A DNA stretch of 50,216 bases, taken from assembly GCF_001425175.1 (NCBI RefSeq), contig NZ_LMDV01000013.1:1-50216 (forward strand), in the 5' to 3' direction. The notes beneath the pieces were generated by a model. It searched no databases and was not told where the DNA came from. It saw only the letters and a program-made list of their open reading frames with translations. This DNA comes from Nocardioides sp. Root1257 (GTDB lineage Bacteria; Actinomycetota; Actinomycetes; Propionibacteriales; Nocardioidaceae). Shown here one piece after another: positions 35,377 to 42,605 of this stretch (the first letter of the stretch is position 1; every line of letters begins with the position of its first letter). A program made the position numbers and the translations under genes.

Positions 35377-35864
35377 AGCCGGTCGGCGGCGCGCACGAGG
35401 TGCAACCGCTCGAAGCCCTCGAACGCCTCGCGGGAGGTCTCGAGCCAGGCGGACCGGTCGAAGTCCGGGTAGAACACGTTGCCCGACGGCGCGAGCGGGA
35501 TCTCGCTGAGCACCTGGTCGGTGGCGAGCGGCAGCGCCTCGGCGTACACCTGCGCGCCGCCGACGACCATCAGGTCGCCCGGCAGGGTGGCGGCGACCTC
35601 GAGGGCCTCGTCGAGGCCGTGGGCGACCAGCACGCCCTCCCCCGTCGGGCCGGCCGACCACGAGGGCTGGCGGGTGAGCACGATGGTGGTGCGGCCGGGC
35701 AGCGGGCGGCCGATGGAGTCGTACGTCGTGCGCCCCATCAGCAGCGTGTGCCCCATGGTCAGCTCCTTGAAGAGCCGTTGCTCACCGGGGACCTTCCAGG
35801 GGATGTCCGGGCCGTCACCGATGACGCCGTTGCGGGCGACGGCGGCGACCATGACGATCCTCAT
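35373..35864 (-). CDS. folA: Dihydrofolate reductase
   Basis: 163 residues from ATG 35864 in an ATGA overlap with thyA. The family blocks are MRIVMVAAVARNGVIG, DIPWKVPGEQRLFKELT (the acidic catalytic residue at the Asp27 position is Glu28), LLMGRTTYDSIGRPLPGRTTIVLTRQ (read in parts LLMGRTTYDSIG and PLPGRTTIVLT), GGAQVYAEALPLA and a final FYPDFD block. It reduces dihydrofolate left by thymidylate synthase. The overlap couples the two enzymes of the cycle. Its stop lies in the large palindrome downstream. Confidence 0.95.
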   Translation of the reverse strand: MRIVMVAAVARNGVIGDGPDIPWKVPGEQRLFKELTMGHTLLMGRTTYDSIGRPLPGRTTIVLTRQPSWSAGPTGEGVLVAHGLDEALEVAATLPGDLMVVGGAQVYAEALPLATDQVLSEIPLAPSGNVFYPDFDRSAWLETSREAFEGFERLHLVRAADRL

Positions 35865-36655
35865 ACGGCGATGGGCGCCTTGATCCCCGGGTGGGGGTCG
35901 TAGCCCTCGACGGCGATGTGCTCGAGGTCGAAGGCGTCCAGGGCGGTCACCGACGGGTCGAGCACCAGCTGCGGCAGCGCGCGGGGCGAGCGGGTCAGCT
36001 GGAGCTGCGCCTGCTCGAGGTGGTTGAGGTAGAGGTGCGCGTCGCCGAGCGTGTGCACGAAGTCGCCCACCTCGAGGCCGGTCACCTGGGCGACCATGTG
36101 GGTGAGCAGGGCGTACGACGCGATGTTGAACGGCACGCCGAGGAAGACGTCGGCGGAGCGCTGGTAGAGCTGGCAGCTCAGCCGCCCGTCCGCGACGTAG
36201 AACTGGAACATCGTGTGGCAGGGCGCCAGCGCCATGTCGGGGATGTCGGCGACGTTCCACGCGGACACGATGTGGCGCCGCGAGTCGGGGTTGTCGCGGA
36301 TCTGGTCGACGACCTGCGCGATCTGGTCGACGTGCCGGCCGTCGGGGGTCGGCCAGGACCGCCACTGGTAGCCGTAGACCGGGCCGAGGTCGCCGTTGTC
36401 GTCGGCCCACTCGTCCCAGATCGAGATGCCACGGTCCTGGAGCCACTTCACGTTCGTGTCGCCGCGCAGGAACCACAGCAGCTCGCCGAAGACCGAGCGG
36501 GTGTGCACCTTCTTGGTGGTGACGAGGGGGAACCCGGCGGTGAGGTCGAAGCGCATCTGGTGCCCGAAGACCGATCGCGTCCCGGTGCCGGTGCGGTCGC
36601 CCTTCTCGACACCCTCGTCGAGGATCCGCTGGAGGAGATCGAGGTACTGCTGCAC
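35861..36655 (-). CDS. thyA: Thymidylate synthase (ThyA type)
   Basis: 264 residues, the standard length, starting at GTG 36655 seven bases behind TAGGGT. Recognised motifs: RTGTGTRSVFGHQMRFDL in part, GRDxN-type loop as RGDTNVKWLQ, VYGYQWRSW, the nucleophile Cys146 in LAPCHTMFQFYV, QLYQRSADVFLGVPFNIASY in part, and the closing YDPHPGIKAPIAV. It methylates dUMP using methylene-tetrahydrofolate and releases dihydrofolate, which the coupled folA product recycles. No thyX is in the window. Confidence 0.96.
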   Translation of the reverse strand: MQQYLDLLQRILDEGVEKGDRTGTGTRSVFGHQMRFDLTAGFPLVTTKKVHTRSVFGELLWFLRGDTNVKWLQDRGISIWDEWADDNGDLGPVYGYQWRSWPTPDGRHVDQIAQVVDQIRDNPDSRRHIVSAWNVADIPDMALAPCHTMFQFYVADGRLSCQLYQRSADVFLGVPFNIASYALLTHMVAQVTGLEVGDFVHTLGDAHLYLNHLEQAQLQLTRSPRALPQLVLDPSVTALDAFDLEHIAVEGYDPHPGIKAPIAV

Positions 36656-36662
36656 GCCTCCG

Positions 36663-36668
36663 ACCCTA
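36663..36668 (-). promoter_or_regulatory. Predicted -10 box for the leaderless thyA-folA transcript
   Basis: TAGGGT on the minus strand, seven bases before the GTG at 36655; no Shine-Dalgarno. It also lies at the very end of the PhzF gene region (stop at 36673). Confidence 0.55.
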
Positions 36669-36672
36669 GTCC

Positions 36673-37488
36673 TCAGAGGTCCACGGATCCGGCAACGGTC
36701 GTGCGCGTCTCACCGCCGACCCACACGTCGCCGTCGACCAGCGACACGTGCACCCGGCCGGCGCGCTGCAGGACGGTGCCCTGGCTCGCGACGTACGACG
36801 TCGGCAGGGTGCCGCCCGCCAGCCACTGGCCGATCCCGGCGTTGAGCGAGCCGGTCACCGGGTCCTCCGGCATCCCGTAGCCGGGGCAGAAGGCGCGCAC
36901 CTCGACGGCGACCGGTCCCTCGGCGTACGGCCCGACGACCCCGATCTTGAGGTCGCCGAACGCGGCCCAGTCCGGGTCGAGCGCGAGCACCGTCGCGGCG
37001 TCCTCGAGCAGCACGCCGACCCAGCCGGGGCCGTTGTCGATCCACGTCGTCTCGACGATCGCCGTCTCGGGGAGCCGCAGCGCGCGGCAGATGGCCGCCA
37101 CGTCGGCGGCGTCGACCGGGCCCGACCTCGTCAGCGGCGGCGCCTGGAAGGCCAGCCGCTCGGCGCGACGAATGGTCACCAACCCCGCACCGCACTCCTG
37201 GACGACATCCGCTCCGCGGGGCACTCCCCCGGCCTCCAGCCACGCATGGGCGCTGCCGAGCGTCGGGTGTCCGGCGAACGGCAGCTCGCCGCCCGGTGTC
37301 CAGATCCGCAGGCGGTAGTCGGCACCCGGGTCCGTGGGCGTCAGCAGGAAGGTCGTCTCCGACAGGTTCGTCCAGCGGGCGAACGCCGCCATCTGCGCGT
37401 CGGTGAGCCCGTCGGCGCCGTGCATCACGGCCACCGGGTTGCCGCGCAGCGGCTCGCTGGAGAAGACGTCGACCTGGCTGAAGCGCAT
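36673..37488 (-). CDS. PhzF-family isomerase
   Basis: 271 residues from ATG 37488. The two-lobed diaminopimelate-epimerase-like fold is shown by FSQVDVFSSEPLRGNPVAV, the catalytic Glu44 in NLSETTFLL, RIWTPGGELPFAGHPTLG with the conserved GHPT, and the second-lobe GYGMPEDPVTGSLNAGIGQWL. PhzF proteins catalyse proton shifts such as the one in phenazine synthesis; most, as here, stand outside such clusters and have unknown substrates. It is nine bases behind the sigma-fusion gene and could share its mRNA or start from the TAGTTT six bases before its ATG. Confidence 0.92.
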   Translation of the reverse strand: MRFSQVDVFSSEPLRGNPVAVMHGADGLTDAQMAAFARWTNLSETTFLLTPTDPGADYRLRIWTPGGELPFAGHPTLGSAHAWLEAGGVPRGADVVQECGAGLVTIRRAERLAFQAPPLTRSGPVDAADVAAICRALRLPETAIVETTWIDNGPGWVGVLLEDAATVLALDPDWAAFGDLKIGVVGPYAEGPVAVEVRAFCPGYGMPEDPVTGSLNAGIGQWLAGGTLPTSYVASQGTVLQRAGRVHVSLVDGDVWVGGETRTTVAGSVDL

Positions 37489-37494
37489 GGAGCC

Positions 37495-37500
37495 AAACTA
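37495..37500 (-). promoter_or_regulatory. Possible -10 box before phzF, overlapping a stop codon
   Basis: TAGTTT on the minus strand, six bases before the ATG at 37488. Its first three bases are the stop codon of the upstream gene, so coincidence is quite possible. Confidence 0.3.
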
Positions 37501-39060
37501 GTGCGCCAGGATCGGGGCGTCCGTCCCGGTCGGGACCGGCGCGACGTCGGTGCACCGCGAGCTGGACAGGTCGCAGCTGCGCAGCACCAGCAGCGGGTCG
37601 ACGTTGCCGTCGAGGTCCGACCCGCCGGCGAGGTCGGCCTTCTGGACGACCAGGTAGACCACGGTGTTGTTGCGACCGAACGTCGCGTCTACGGCCAGCT
37701 CGCCGGGCCCGATGCCGGTCGGCTTCTTGTCGCCGGAGCGGGCGTCGTACAGCAGGGGGCGGAACGGGTCGCGGTCGTCGACACCCGCTCGGTCCGCCTT
37801 GCTCAGCACGAGGATCCCGCCCTCGGAGAGCTGGGCGCCGGTGCCCGGCCGGAGGAACGAGACGTTGAAGAACGCCTGCTCGATCTCGATCGAGCCCTCG
37901 ACCTGGTAGACGCGGTTCGCGGACTCCACGTCCAGCAGGTCGGTCCTGGTCAGCCTCAGCGGCGGCTCGACGCCGGGCGTCCAGGCGTACGTCGAGCCGT
38001 CGGCCTCCTCGTAGAAGACCTGGTGCTGGTCGATCGCGATCGGCCGCACCTCTCCCCCGGACACCCCCCGGGCGTCGAGCAGCGTGCCGTTGCTGACGTC
38101 GTAGACCACCAGGGCCGGCGGCTGGCCCTCGTTCGACCCGGGGTCGGTCCACGCCGCCCAGCCCTCCTCGGGCGAGGCGACCAGCGGCGACGTCGGGCTC
38201 TTGTCGCCGATCTTGCGCCGCTGCCCGTCGGCGGCGACGAACGCGACCGTGCCGTCCTGGTCGCCGTACACGGCCCCGCCGTTCAGCTCGACGACGTCCG
38301 TGAGGCGGGGCACCGCCACGACGACGTTGTCGAGGTGGAGGTGGCCGTTGGCGTACCACGCGACCCGCACCGGGTTGTCCGCCTTGGTGATCGGCGCCGG
38401 TGCCAGGTCGTCCTCGGGCGACGCCGAGTCCCGGCTCGTCGCCCAGGTGACGACGGCGAGCACCACCGCGGCAGCCGCGACGGCGACCACCGCGATGCGC
38501 ACTCGACGGCGCCGCCAGGCCCGGGCCTCGGCGATCACGTCGTCGAGGGGCGCGGTGGGCACCTCGACGGACTCGGCCGCCCGGCGGAAGACCTCGGCCG
38601 CGGGCGCGTCGAGGACGAGCCGGCCCAGCCCGTGGGTGATCCGCGCCTGGGCGGACTCCAGCGGTACGTCGAGCGCATCGGCGACCTGCGCCTCGTCCAG
38701 CTCCGCGGCGAACCGCAGCGCCAGCGCCTCGCGTTCGTCGGCGTCGACCCGACCCAGCTGCTCGACGAGCTCCGCCCTCAGCAGCTCGTCGTCGGTCGGC
38801 TCGTCCGGCAGCGGGTCGGGCGGAGGCTGAGGGACCCGCCGCCGGTGCCGGTGCCACCGGCCGACGACGGTGGCGTAGAGGTAGGCGTCGACGTCGTCGC
38901 CCCGGCGTACGCGGTCCCAGTCGCGGTGGCAGTGCGCGGCACCGCTGCGGGCGAGGACCTCGGCCTCGGCGCGGGTGCAGCCCAGCAGCACCAGGGTGCG
39001 GACCACCGACGGCCAGCGGGCGGCCAGGTAGGCAGCGAAGTCCGCGTCGTCCCCGGGCAT
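37498..39060 (-). CDS. Sigma-factor-like domain fused through a membrane helix to an extracytoplasmic domain
   Basis: 520 residues from ATG 39060. Residues 8-75 follow the region 2 pattern of SigE-type ECF sigma factors (FAAYLAARWPSVVRTLVLLG, then HRDWDRVRRGDDVDAYLYATVV), but the usual AEDLVQE signature is altered to AEVLARSG. Residues about 93-148 are a region 4 helix-turn-helix (LVEQLGRVDADEREALALRFAAELDEAQVADAL in part: DADEREALALRFAAELD, QVADALDVPLESAQARIT). A basic patch (RRRR, 183-186) precedes one membrane helix (about 188-206). The remaining 310 residues would lie outside and look like beta-propeller blades (repeats such as GGAVYGDQDGTVAFVAADG, SPEEGWAAWTDPGS, PPALVVYDVSNGTLL). This is a sigma factor tethered to its own sensor domain. 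Family knowledge supports region 2/4; topology and sensing are inferred. Confidence 0.72.
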   Translation of the reverse strand: MPGDDADFAAYLAARWPSVVRTLVLLGCTRAEAEVLARSGAAHCHRDWDRVRRGDDVDAYLYATVVGRWHRHRRRVPQPPPDPLPDEPTDDELLRAELVEQLGRVDADEREALALRFAAELDEAQVADALDVPLESAQARITHGLGRLVLDAPAAEVFRRAAESVEVPTAPLDDVIAEARAWRRRRVRIAVVAVAAAAVVLAVVTWATSRDSASPEDDLAPAPITKADNPVRVAWYANGHLHLDNVVVAVPRLTDVVELNGGAVYGDQDGTVAFVAADGQRRKIGDKSPTSPLVASPEEGWAAWTDPGSNEGQPPALVVYDVSNGTLLDARGVSGGEVRPIAIDQHQVFYEEADGSTYAWTPGVEPPLRLTRTDLLDVESANRVYQVEGSIEIEQAFFNVSFLRPGTGAQLSEGGILVLSKADRAGVDDRDPFRPLLYDARSGDKKPTGIGPGELAVDATFGRNNTVVYLVVQKADLAGGSDLDGNVDPLLVLRSCDLSSSRCTDVAPVPTGTDAPILAH

Positions 39061-39083
39061 GGGAGCATCCTGCTCCCTGGCGG

Positions 39084-39341
39084 TCAGGCGTGCAGCGACA
39101 TCGGACCGTAGACGCGTCGGTCGTGCTCGAAGAGCACCACGGCGTCGACGCCCTCCGCGGCCAGGTCCGACCACAGCTCGCCGACCCAGGACTCGGCGTC
39201 GGCCTGGCTGGCGAAGCGCTGCTCGCCGAGCTCACCGGCCACGTCGACCTCGGCGCCGGCACTGTCCTCGAGCCGCCACCACCAGGGGCGCTCGGCCGGC
39301 GTCGGCGGACGGAAGGTCGGCGGCTGCTCGGGCAGGTTCAC
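39084..39341 (-). CDS. Small acidic hypothetical protein, 85 residues
   Basis: Starts at GTG 39341, four bases after the gcvT stop, and ends 23 bases before the sigma-fusion start. A proline-rich N-terminus (PEQPPTFRPPTPAERPWWWRLED, in part TFRPPTPAERPWWWRLED) is followed by a helix-rich acidic body (ASQADAESWVGELWSDLAAEGVDAVVLFEHDRRVYG, in part QADAESWVGELWSDL). There is no signal peptide or membrane segment. The tight spacing with gcvT and consistent codon use make it a real gene in this operon. Small proteins of this form recur in Nocardioides-like genomes, but I know no function. Confidence 0.7.
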   Translation of the reverse strand: MNLPEQPPTFRPPTPAERPWWWRLEDSAGAEVDVAGELGEQRFASQADAESWVGELWSDLAAEGVDAVVLFEHDRRVYGPMSLHA

Positions 39342-39345
39342 TGGC

Positions 39346-40449
39346 TCACGCCTCTCGCACGGACGGGTCGAGGAAGGGGGGCTTCACGAGCTGGAAGATC
39401 TCCCGGCGGCCCCGGATGTCGACGCCGACCTCCGCGTCCGGGTCGACGAACGCCGGCAGCAGGGCCAGCCCGATCCCCTTGCGCAGCGTCGGCGAGAACG
39501 TGCCGGAGGTGACCTCACCGAGAGGTACGTCGGCGGCGAGGCTGACCGTCATGTGCGGCCGCGGGATCCCGCGGCCGGTGGCGACCAGGCCGCGCAGCAC
39601 CCGCTCCGGACCGGTGGCGCGCTCGGCGCTCAGCACCTCGCGCCCCCAGAACGCGTCCTTCTTCCAGCCGACGGCCCAGCCGAGCCGGGCCTGGTTGGGG
39701 GTGACGTCGAGCGAGATGTCCTGGCCGTGCAACGGGTAGCCCATCTCGGTGCGCAGCGTGTCGCGGGCGCCGAGCCCGCAGGGCAGCACGCCGTACGGCG
39801 CGCCGGCCGCCATGATCGCGTCCCACAGGGCGACGGCGACGGCGTTGGGCGCGATCAGCTCGTAGCCGCGCTCGCCGGTGTAGCCGGTGCGGCAGACGAC
39901 CACGTCGGTGCCCTCGAACGACGCGACCGCGAAGGACATGTAGTCGTGGCCGACCGGCAGACCGACCGCGGCGAGCACCTCGTCGGACTTCGTGCCCTGG
40001 ACGGCGAGCACCGCGTGGTCGCGGTGCTCGTCGGTGACCGTGATGCCGTCGGGCGCGGCCGCGGCGAGCCGGCGGACGACCTCGGCGGTGTTGGCGGCGT
40101 TGGGGACCAGCAGGACGCGGTCCTCGGCGTACACGTAGGCGATCAGGTCGTCGACCACGCCGCCGGTCGCGTCGTCGCAGCACAGCGTGTACTGCGCCTG
40201 ACCCGGGCCGATCCGGCGCAGGTCGTTGCTCAGCGTGCTGTTGACGAAGTCGACGGCGCCGGGCCCGGCGACGACCGCCTTGCCGAGGTGGCTGACGTCG
40301 AAGACCCCGACGGCCTCGCGCACGGCGGTGTGCTCCTTGACCACGCCGGAGGGGTACTCCAGCGGCATCGACCAGCCGCCGAAGGCCGAGAACTTCGCCC
40401 CCAGCTCCTCGTGCCGGTCGTGGAGTGGGGAACGGAGCAGGTCGGACAT
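39346..40449 (-). CDS. gcvT: Aminomethyltransferase, glycine cleavage T-protein
   Basis: 367 residues from ATG 40449. The GcvT signature blocks are present: SPLHDRHEELGAKFSAFGGWSMPLEY in part (GAKFSAFGGWSMPLEY), VREAVGVFDVSHLGK, VNSTLSNDLRRIGPGQAQYTL in part, GGVVDDLIAYV, VVCRTGYTGERGYEL and, near the end, PLGEVTSGTFSPTL. It transfers the methylene unit from aminomethyl-lipoyl H-protein to tetrahydrofolate and frees ammonia. GcvH and GcvP are not in the window. It leads a four-gene leftward unit (gcvT, small protein, sigma fusion, phzF). The start is six bases behind TAGGGT. Confidence 0.95.
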   Translation of the reverse strand: MSDLLRSPLHDRHEELGAKFSAFGGWSMPLEYPSGVVKEHTAVREAVGVFDVSHLGKAVVAGPGAVDFVNSTLSNDLRRIGPGQAQYTLCCDDATGGVVDDLIAYVYAEDRVLLVPNAANTAEVVRRLAAAAPDGITVTDEHRDHAVLAVQGTKSDEVLAAVGLPVGHDYMSFAVASFEGTDVVVCRTGYTGERGYELIAPNAVAVALWDAIMAAGAPYGVLPCGLGARDTLRTEMGYPLHGQDISLDVTPNQARLGWAVGWKKDAFWGREVLSAERATGPERVLRGLVATGRGIPRPHMTVSLAADVPLGEVTSGTFSPTLRKGIGLALLPAFVDPDAEVGVDIRGRREIFQLVKPPFLDPSVREA

Positions 40450-40455
40450 GGGGCG

Positions 40456-40461
40456 ACCCTA
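40456..40461 (-). promoter_or_regulatory. Predicted -10 box for the leaderless gcvT transcript
   Basis: TAGGGT on the minus strand, six bases before the ATG at 40449 and 18 bases from the opposing pepA -10 box, so its -35 region falls on that box. Confidence 0.55.
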
Positions 40462-40479
40462 GCCGAGGGACTGCCCGAC

Positions 40480-40485
40480 TATCCT
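40480..40485 (+). promoter_or_regulatory. Predicted -10 box for the leaderless pepA transcript
   Basis: TATCCT, six bases before the GTG at 40492. Its -35 region coincides with the gcvT -10 box at 40456-40461. Confidence 0.55.
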
Positions 40486-40491
40486 GCCTCG

Positions 40492-42009
40492 GTGACGACC
40501 TACACCCTGCGCAGCGCCAACCCCGCGAAGACCCGATGCGACGCCGTGGTCGTCGGGGTGGTGCAGACCCCCAAGGGTGTCGAGCTCGCGGACGGCGGCG
40601 ACGAGGTCGGCAAGGCCTACGGCCGCAAGCTGCGGCCGCTGCTCGCCAGCCTGGGCGTCACCGGCAAGACCGGCGAGACCGTCAAGGTCCCGACCTCCGG
40701 CACTCTCGCGTCGCCCCTCCTGGTCCTGGTCGGCCTGGGCAAGAAGGTCGACACCGTCGCCGTACGCCGGGCCGCCGGCGTCGCCGCCCGCTCGGTCGGC
40801 AACGCGGCGTCGGTCGCCGTCGCGCTGCCCGGCGGCTCGCCCGAGCTCGTGCGCGCCGCGACCGAGGGCCACGTGCTCGGCGGCTACGCGTTCACGACGT
40901 ACAAGTCTGGGAAGGGCAAGAAGGAGTCCGAGGGCGGCGCCCCCGGCGAGGTGGTGATCCTCAGCGAGGGTGCGCGCCGCAAGGACGTACAGACGGCGTT
41001 CGAGGAGGCCCAGGTCGTCGCCCGCGCCGTGGCCGTCACCCGCGACTGGGTGAACACGCCCCCCAACGACCTCACCCCGCCCGCGTTCGCGGACGCGGTC
41101 GCCGCCGCGACCAAGGAGCTGACGAAGGGCCGGGGCGCCCCGAAGGTCGCGATCACCGTGCACGACGAGAAGGCGCTCGCCGAGCTCGGGTGCGGCGGCA
41201 TCCTCGGCGTCGGCGGCGGGTCGTCGGCGGCGCCGCGACTCGTCGAGCTCTCCTACTCCCCCAAGGGCGCCAAGCACCACCTCGCGCTGGTCGGCAAGGG
41301 CATCACGTTCGACTCCGGCGGCCTGACCATCAAGCCCGCCGGCAGCATGAACGAGATGAAGTCCGACATGGCCGGCGCCGCCGCCGTCGTGCAGGCGACG
41401 TACGTGATCGCGACCCTGGGGCTGCCGATCAAGGTCAGCACGTTCGTGCCGATGGCCGAGAACATGATCTCGGGCAACGCCGTCCGGCCCGGCGACGTCC
41501 TCACCATCTACGGCGGCACCACCGTCGAGGTGACCAACACCGACGCCGAGGGCCGGCTCGTGCTGGCCGACGCACTCGTGCGCGCCACCGAGCTGAAGCC
41601 CGACGTGCTGCTCGACGTCGCGACGCTGACCGGGCACATGGTCGTCGCCCTCGGCGACCGGGTCGCCGGCGTGATGGGCTCGGGCGAGGTCGTCGACGAC
41701 GTCCTGGCGGCCGCGGCCACCGCGGGCGAGGAGATGTGGCCGATGCCGATCCCCGAGGCGATGACCGAGCGGATCCACAGCAGCAAGGTGGCCGACCTGG
41801 CCCAGCACGACTGGATCCGCTGGGGCGGCGGCCTCTTCGCCGCGGCGTTCCTGCGCGAGTTCACCGCCGGCATCCCGTGGGCGCACCTCGACATCGCGGG
41901 TCCGTCGTACAACTCCGGCGGCGCGTGGGGTCACGTCACGTCGGGTGGCACCGGGGTCGCGGTCGGCACGGTCGTCGACTTCGCCCGGGCGCTGGCGGCG
42001 TCGGAGTAG
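40492..42009 (+). CDS. pepA: Leucyl aminopeptidase (M17)
   Basis: 505 residues from GTG 40492. The M17 catalytic domain has its two metal motifs: VGKGITFDSGGLTIKPAGSM (Lys and Asp ligands; quoted in part GKGITFDSGG) and NTDAEGRLVLADAL (the family signature), with MKSDMAGAAAVVQA between them and the WPMPIPE block later. An N-terminal alpha/beta domain is also present. It forms hexamers that release N-terminal residues from peptides in the cytoplasm. In mycobacteria the same gene (pepB) lies beside gcvT, as here. Downstream are three hairpins and a convergent gene. Confidence 0.95.
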   Translation: MTTYTLRSANPAKTRCDAVVVGVVQTPKGVELADGGDEVGKAYGRKLRPLLASLGVTGKTGETVKVPTSGTLASPLLVLVGLGKKVDTVAVRRAAGVAARSVGNAASVAVALPGGSPELVRAATEGHVLGGYAFTTYKSGKGKKESEGGAPGEVVILSEGARRKDVQTAFEEAQVVARAVAVTRDWVNTPPNDLTPPAFADAVAAATKELTKGRGAPKVAITVHDEKALAELGCGGILGVGGGSSAAPRLVELSYSPKGAKHHLALVGKGITFDSGGLTIKPAGSMNEMKSDMAGAAAVVQATYVIATLGLPIKVSTFVPMAENMISGNAVRPGDVLTIYGGTTVEVTNTDAEGRLVLADALVRATELKPDVLLDVATLTGHMVVALGDRVAGVMGSGEVVDDVLAAAATAGEEMWPMPIPEAMTERIHSSKVADLAQHDWIRWGGGLFAAAFLREFTAGIPWAHLDIAGPSYNSGGAWGHVTSGGTGVAVGTVVDFARALAASE

Positions 42010-42035
42010 GCGCCGCGGCGCGCGGGTGGACCGGC

Positions 42036-42154
42036 TGCGGGTTTCACCGGCTGACCGCCGAAACCCGCACAGCTGTCAGCCAGAACCCTCATGACACGCC
42101 GGGTCCTCACGGCGTGTCGTGCGGGTTTCACCGGCTGACCGCCGAAACCCGCAC
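42036..42154. repeat. Two near-identical inverted-repeat units 84 bp apart with a third hairpin between
   Basis: GCGGGTTTCACCGGCTGACC and the rest of a 33-base unit occur at 42036-42069 and again at 42119-42154. Each copy is itself a hairpin: GTGCGGGTTTC pairs with GAAACCCGCAC (11 bp; 10 in the first copy) around a 14-base loop. Between them, GACACGCCG (42093-42101) pairs with CGGCGTGTC (42110-42118). The array fills the gap between the convergent pepA and the 118-residue gene. It could act as a bidirectional terminator, or be copies of a dispersed repeat. Confidence 0.75.
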
Positions 42155-42166
42155 GGGGCCGCCGCG

Positions 42167-42523
42167 CTACCCGCCGAGCTTCTTGCGGCGGTTGTAGTCG
42201 CGCATCCGCTGCGGGATGCCGACCACCGCGGCGTCGTACGACGGGATCTGCTGCTTGTTGCAGAACTCGTGTGCCCACTTGGCCGACGGCACCCGGCGGC
42301 GGGTCCACTCGCCGTCGTGCGCGACGAGGAGGAGCGTCACGTCGCTGACCGCGGTCCGGGGCTCGACGAAGCCCTCGACACCGCGGCGCTCGGCCGACCA
42401 GGTGAAGAGGTGGTCGAGGTCCATCGAGTCGGCGGCGCGGACCCGGGTGGAGCCCGTGCGCGTCGCGTCCCGCGCGGGTCCGCTCATCTTCGGCCCGCGC
42501 CGGAACCGGTCCATCCATGCCAT
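42167..42523 (-). CDS. Hypothetical basic protein, 118 residues
   Basis: From ATG 42523 (MAWMDRFRRGPKMSGPA); upstream in-frame starts would add a poor, uncharacteristic N-terminus. The protein is small, basic and rich in Arg, with TWSAERRGVEGFVEPRTAVSD and VTLLLVAHDGEWTRRRVPS-type strands (quoted in part), and ends KWAHEFCNKQQIPSYDAAVVGIPQRM in part, RDYNRRKKLGG. The compact repeats of charged and aromatic residues point to a globular cytoplasmic protein. Homologues of this kind are common beside pepA or lpd in Actinobacteria as I recall, without assigned function. No signal peptide. It is divergent from lpd. Confidence 0.7.
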   Translation of the reverse strand: MAWMDRFRRGPKMSGPARDATRTGSTRVRAADSMDLDHLFTWSAERRGVEGFVEPRTAVSDVTLLLVAHDGEWTRRRVPSAKWAHEFCNKQQIPSYDAAVVGIPQRMRDYNRRKKLGG

Positions 42524-42605
42524 GGGGACAAGTGTGCCCGCACGACCTACTGATGCGTAGTGAGGCCGGTGTGGACACGCTGGGCCGAAGTGGAAGGATG
42601 GGCTC

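Noticed and set aside
42036..42154. CRISPR array
   Set aside because: Only two units, each an inverted repeat, with an 84-bp spacing and no cas genes.
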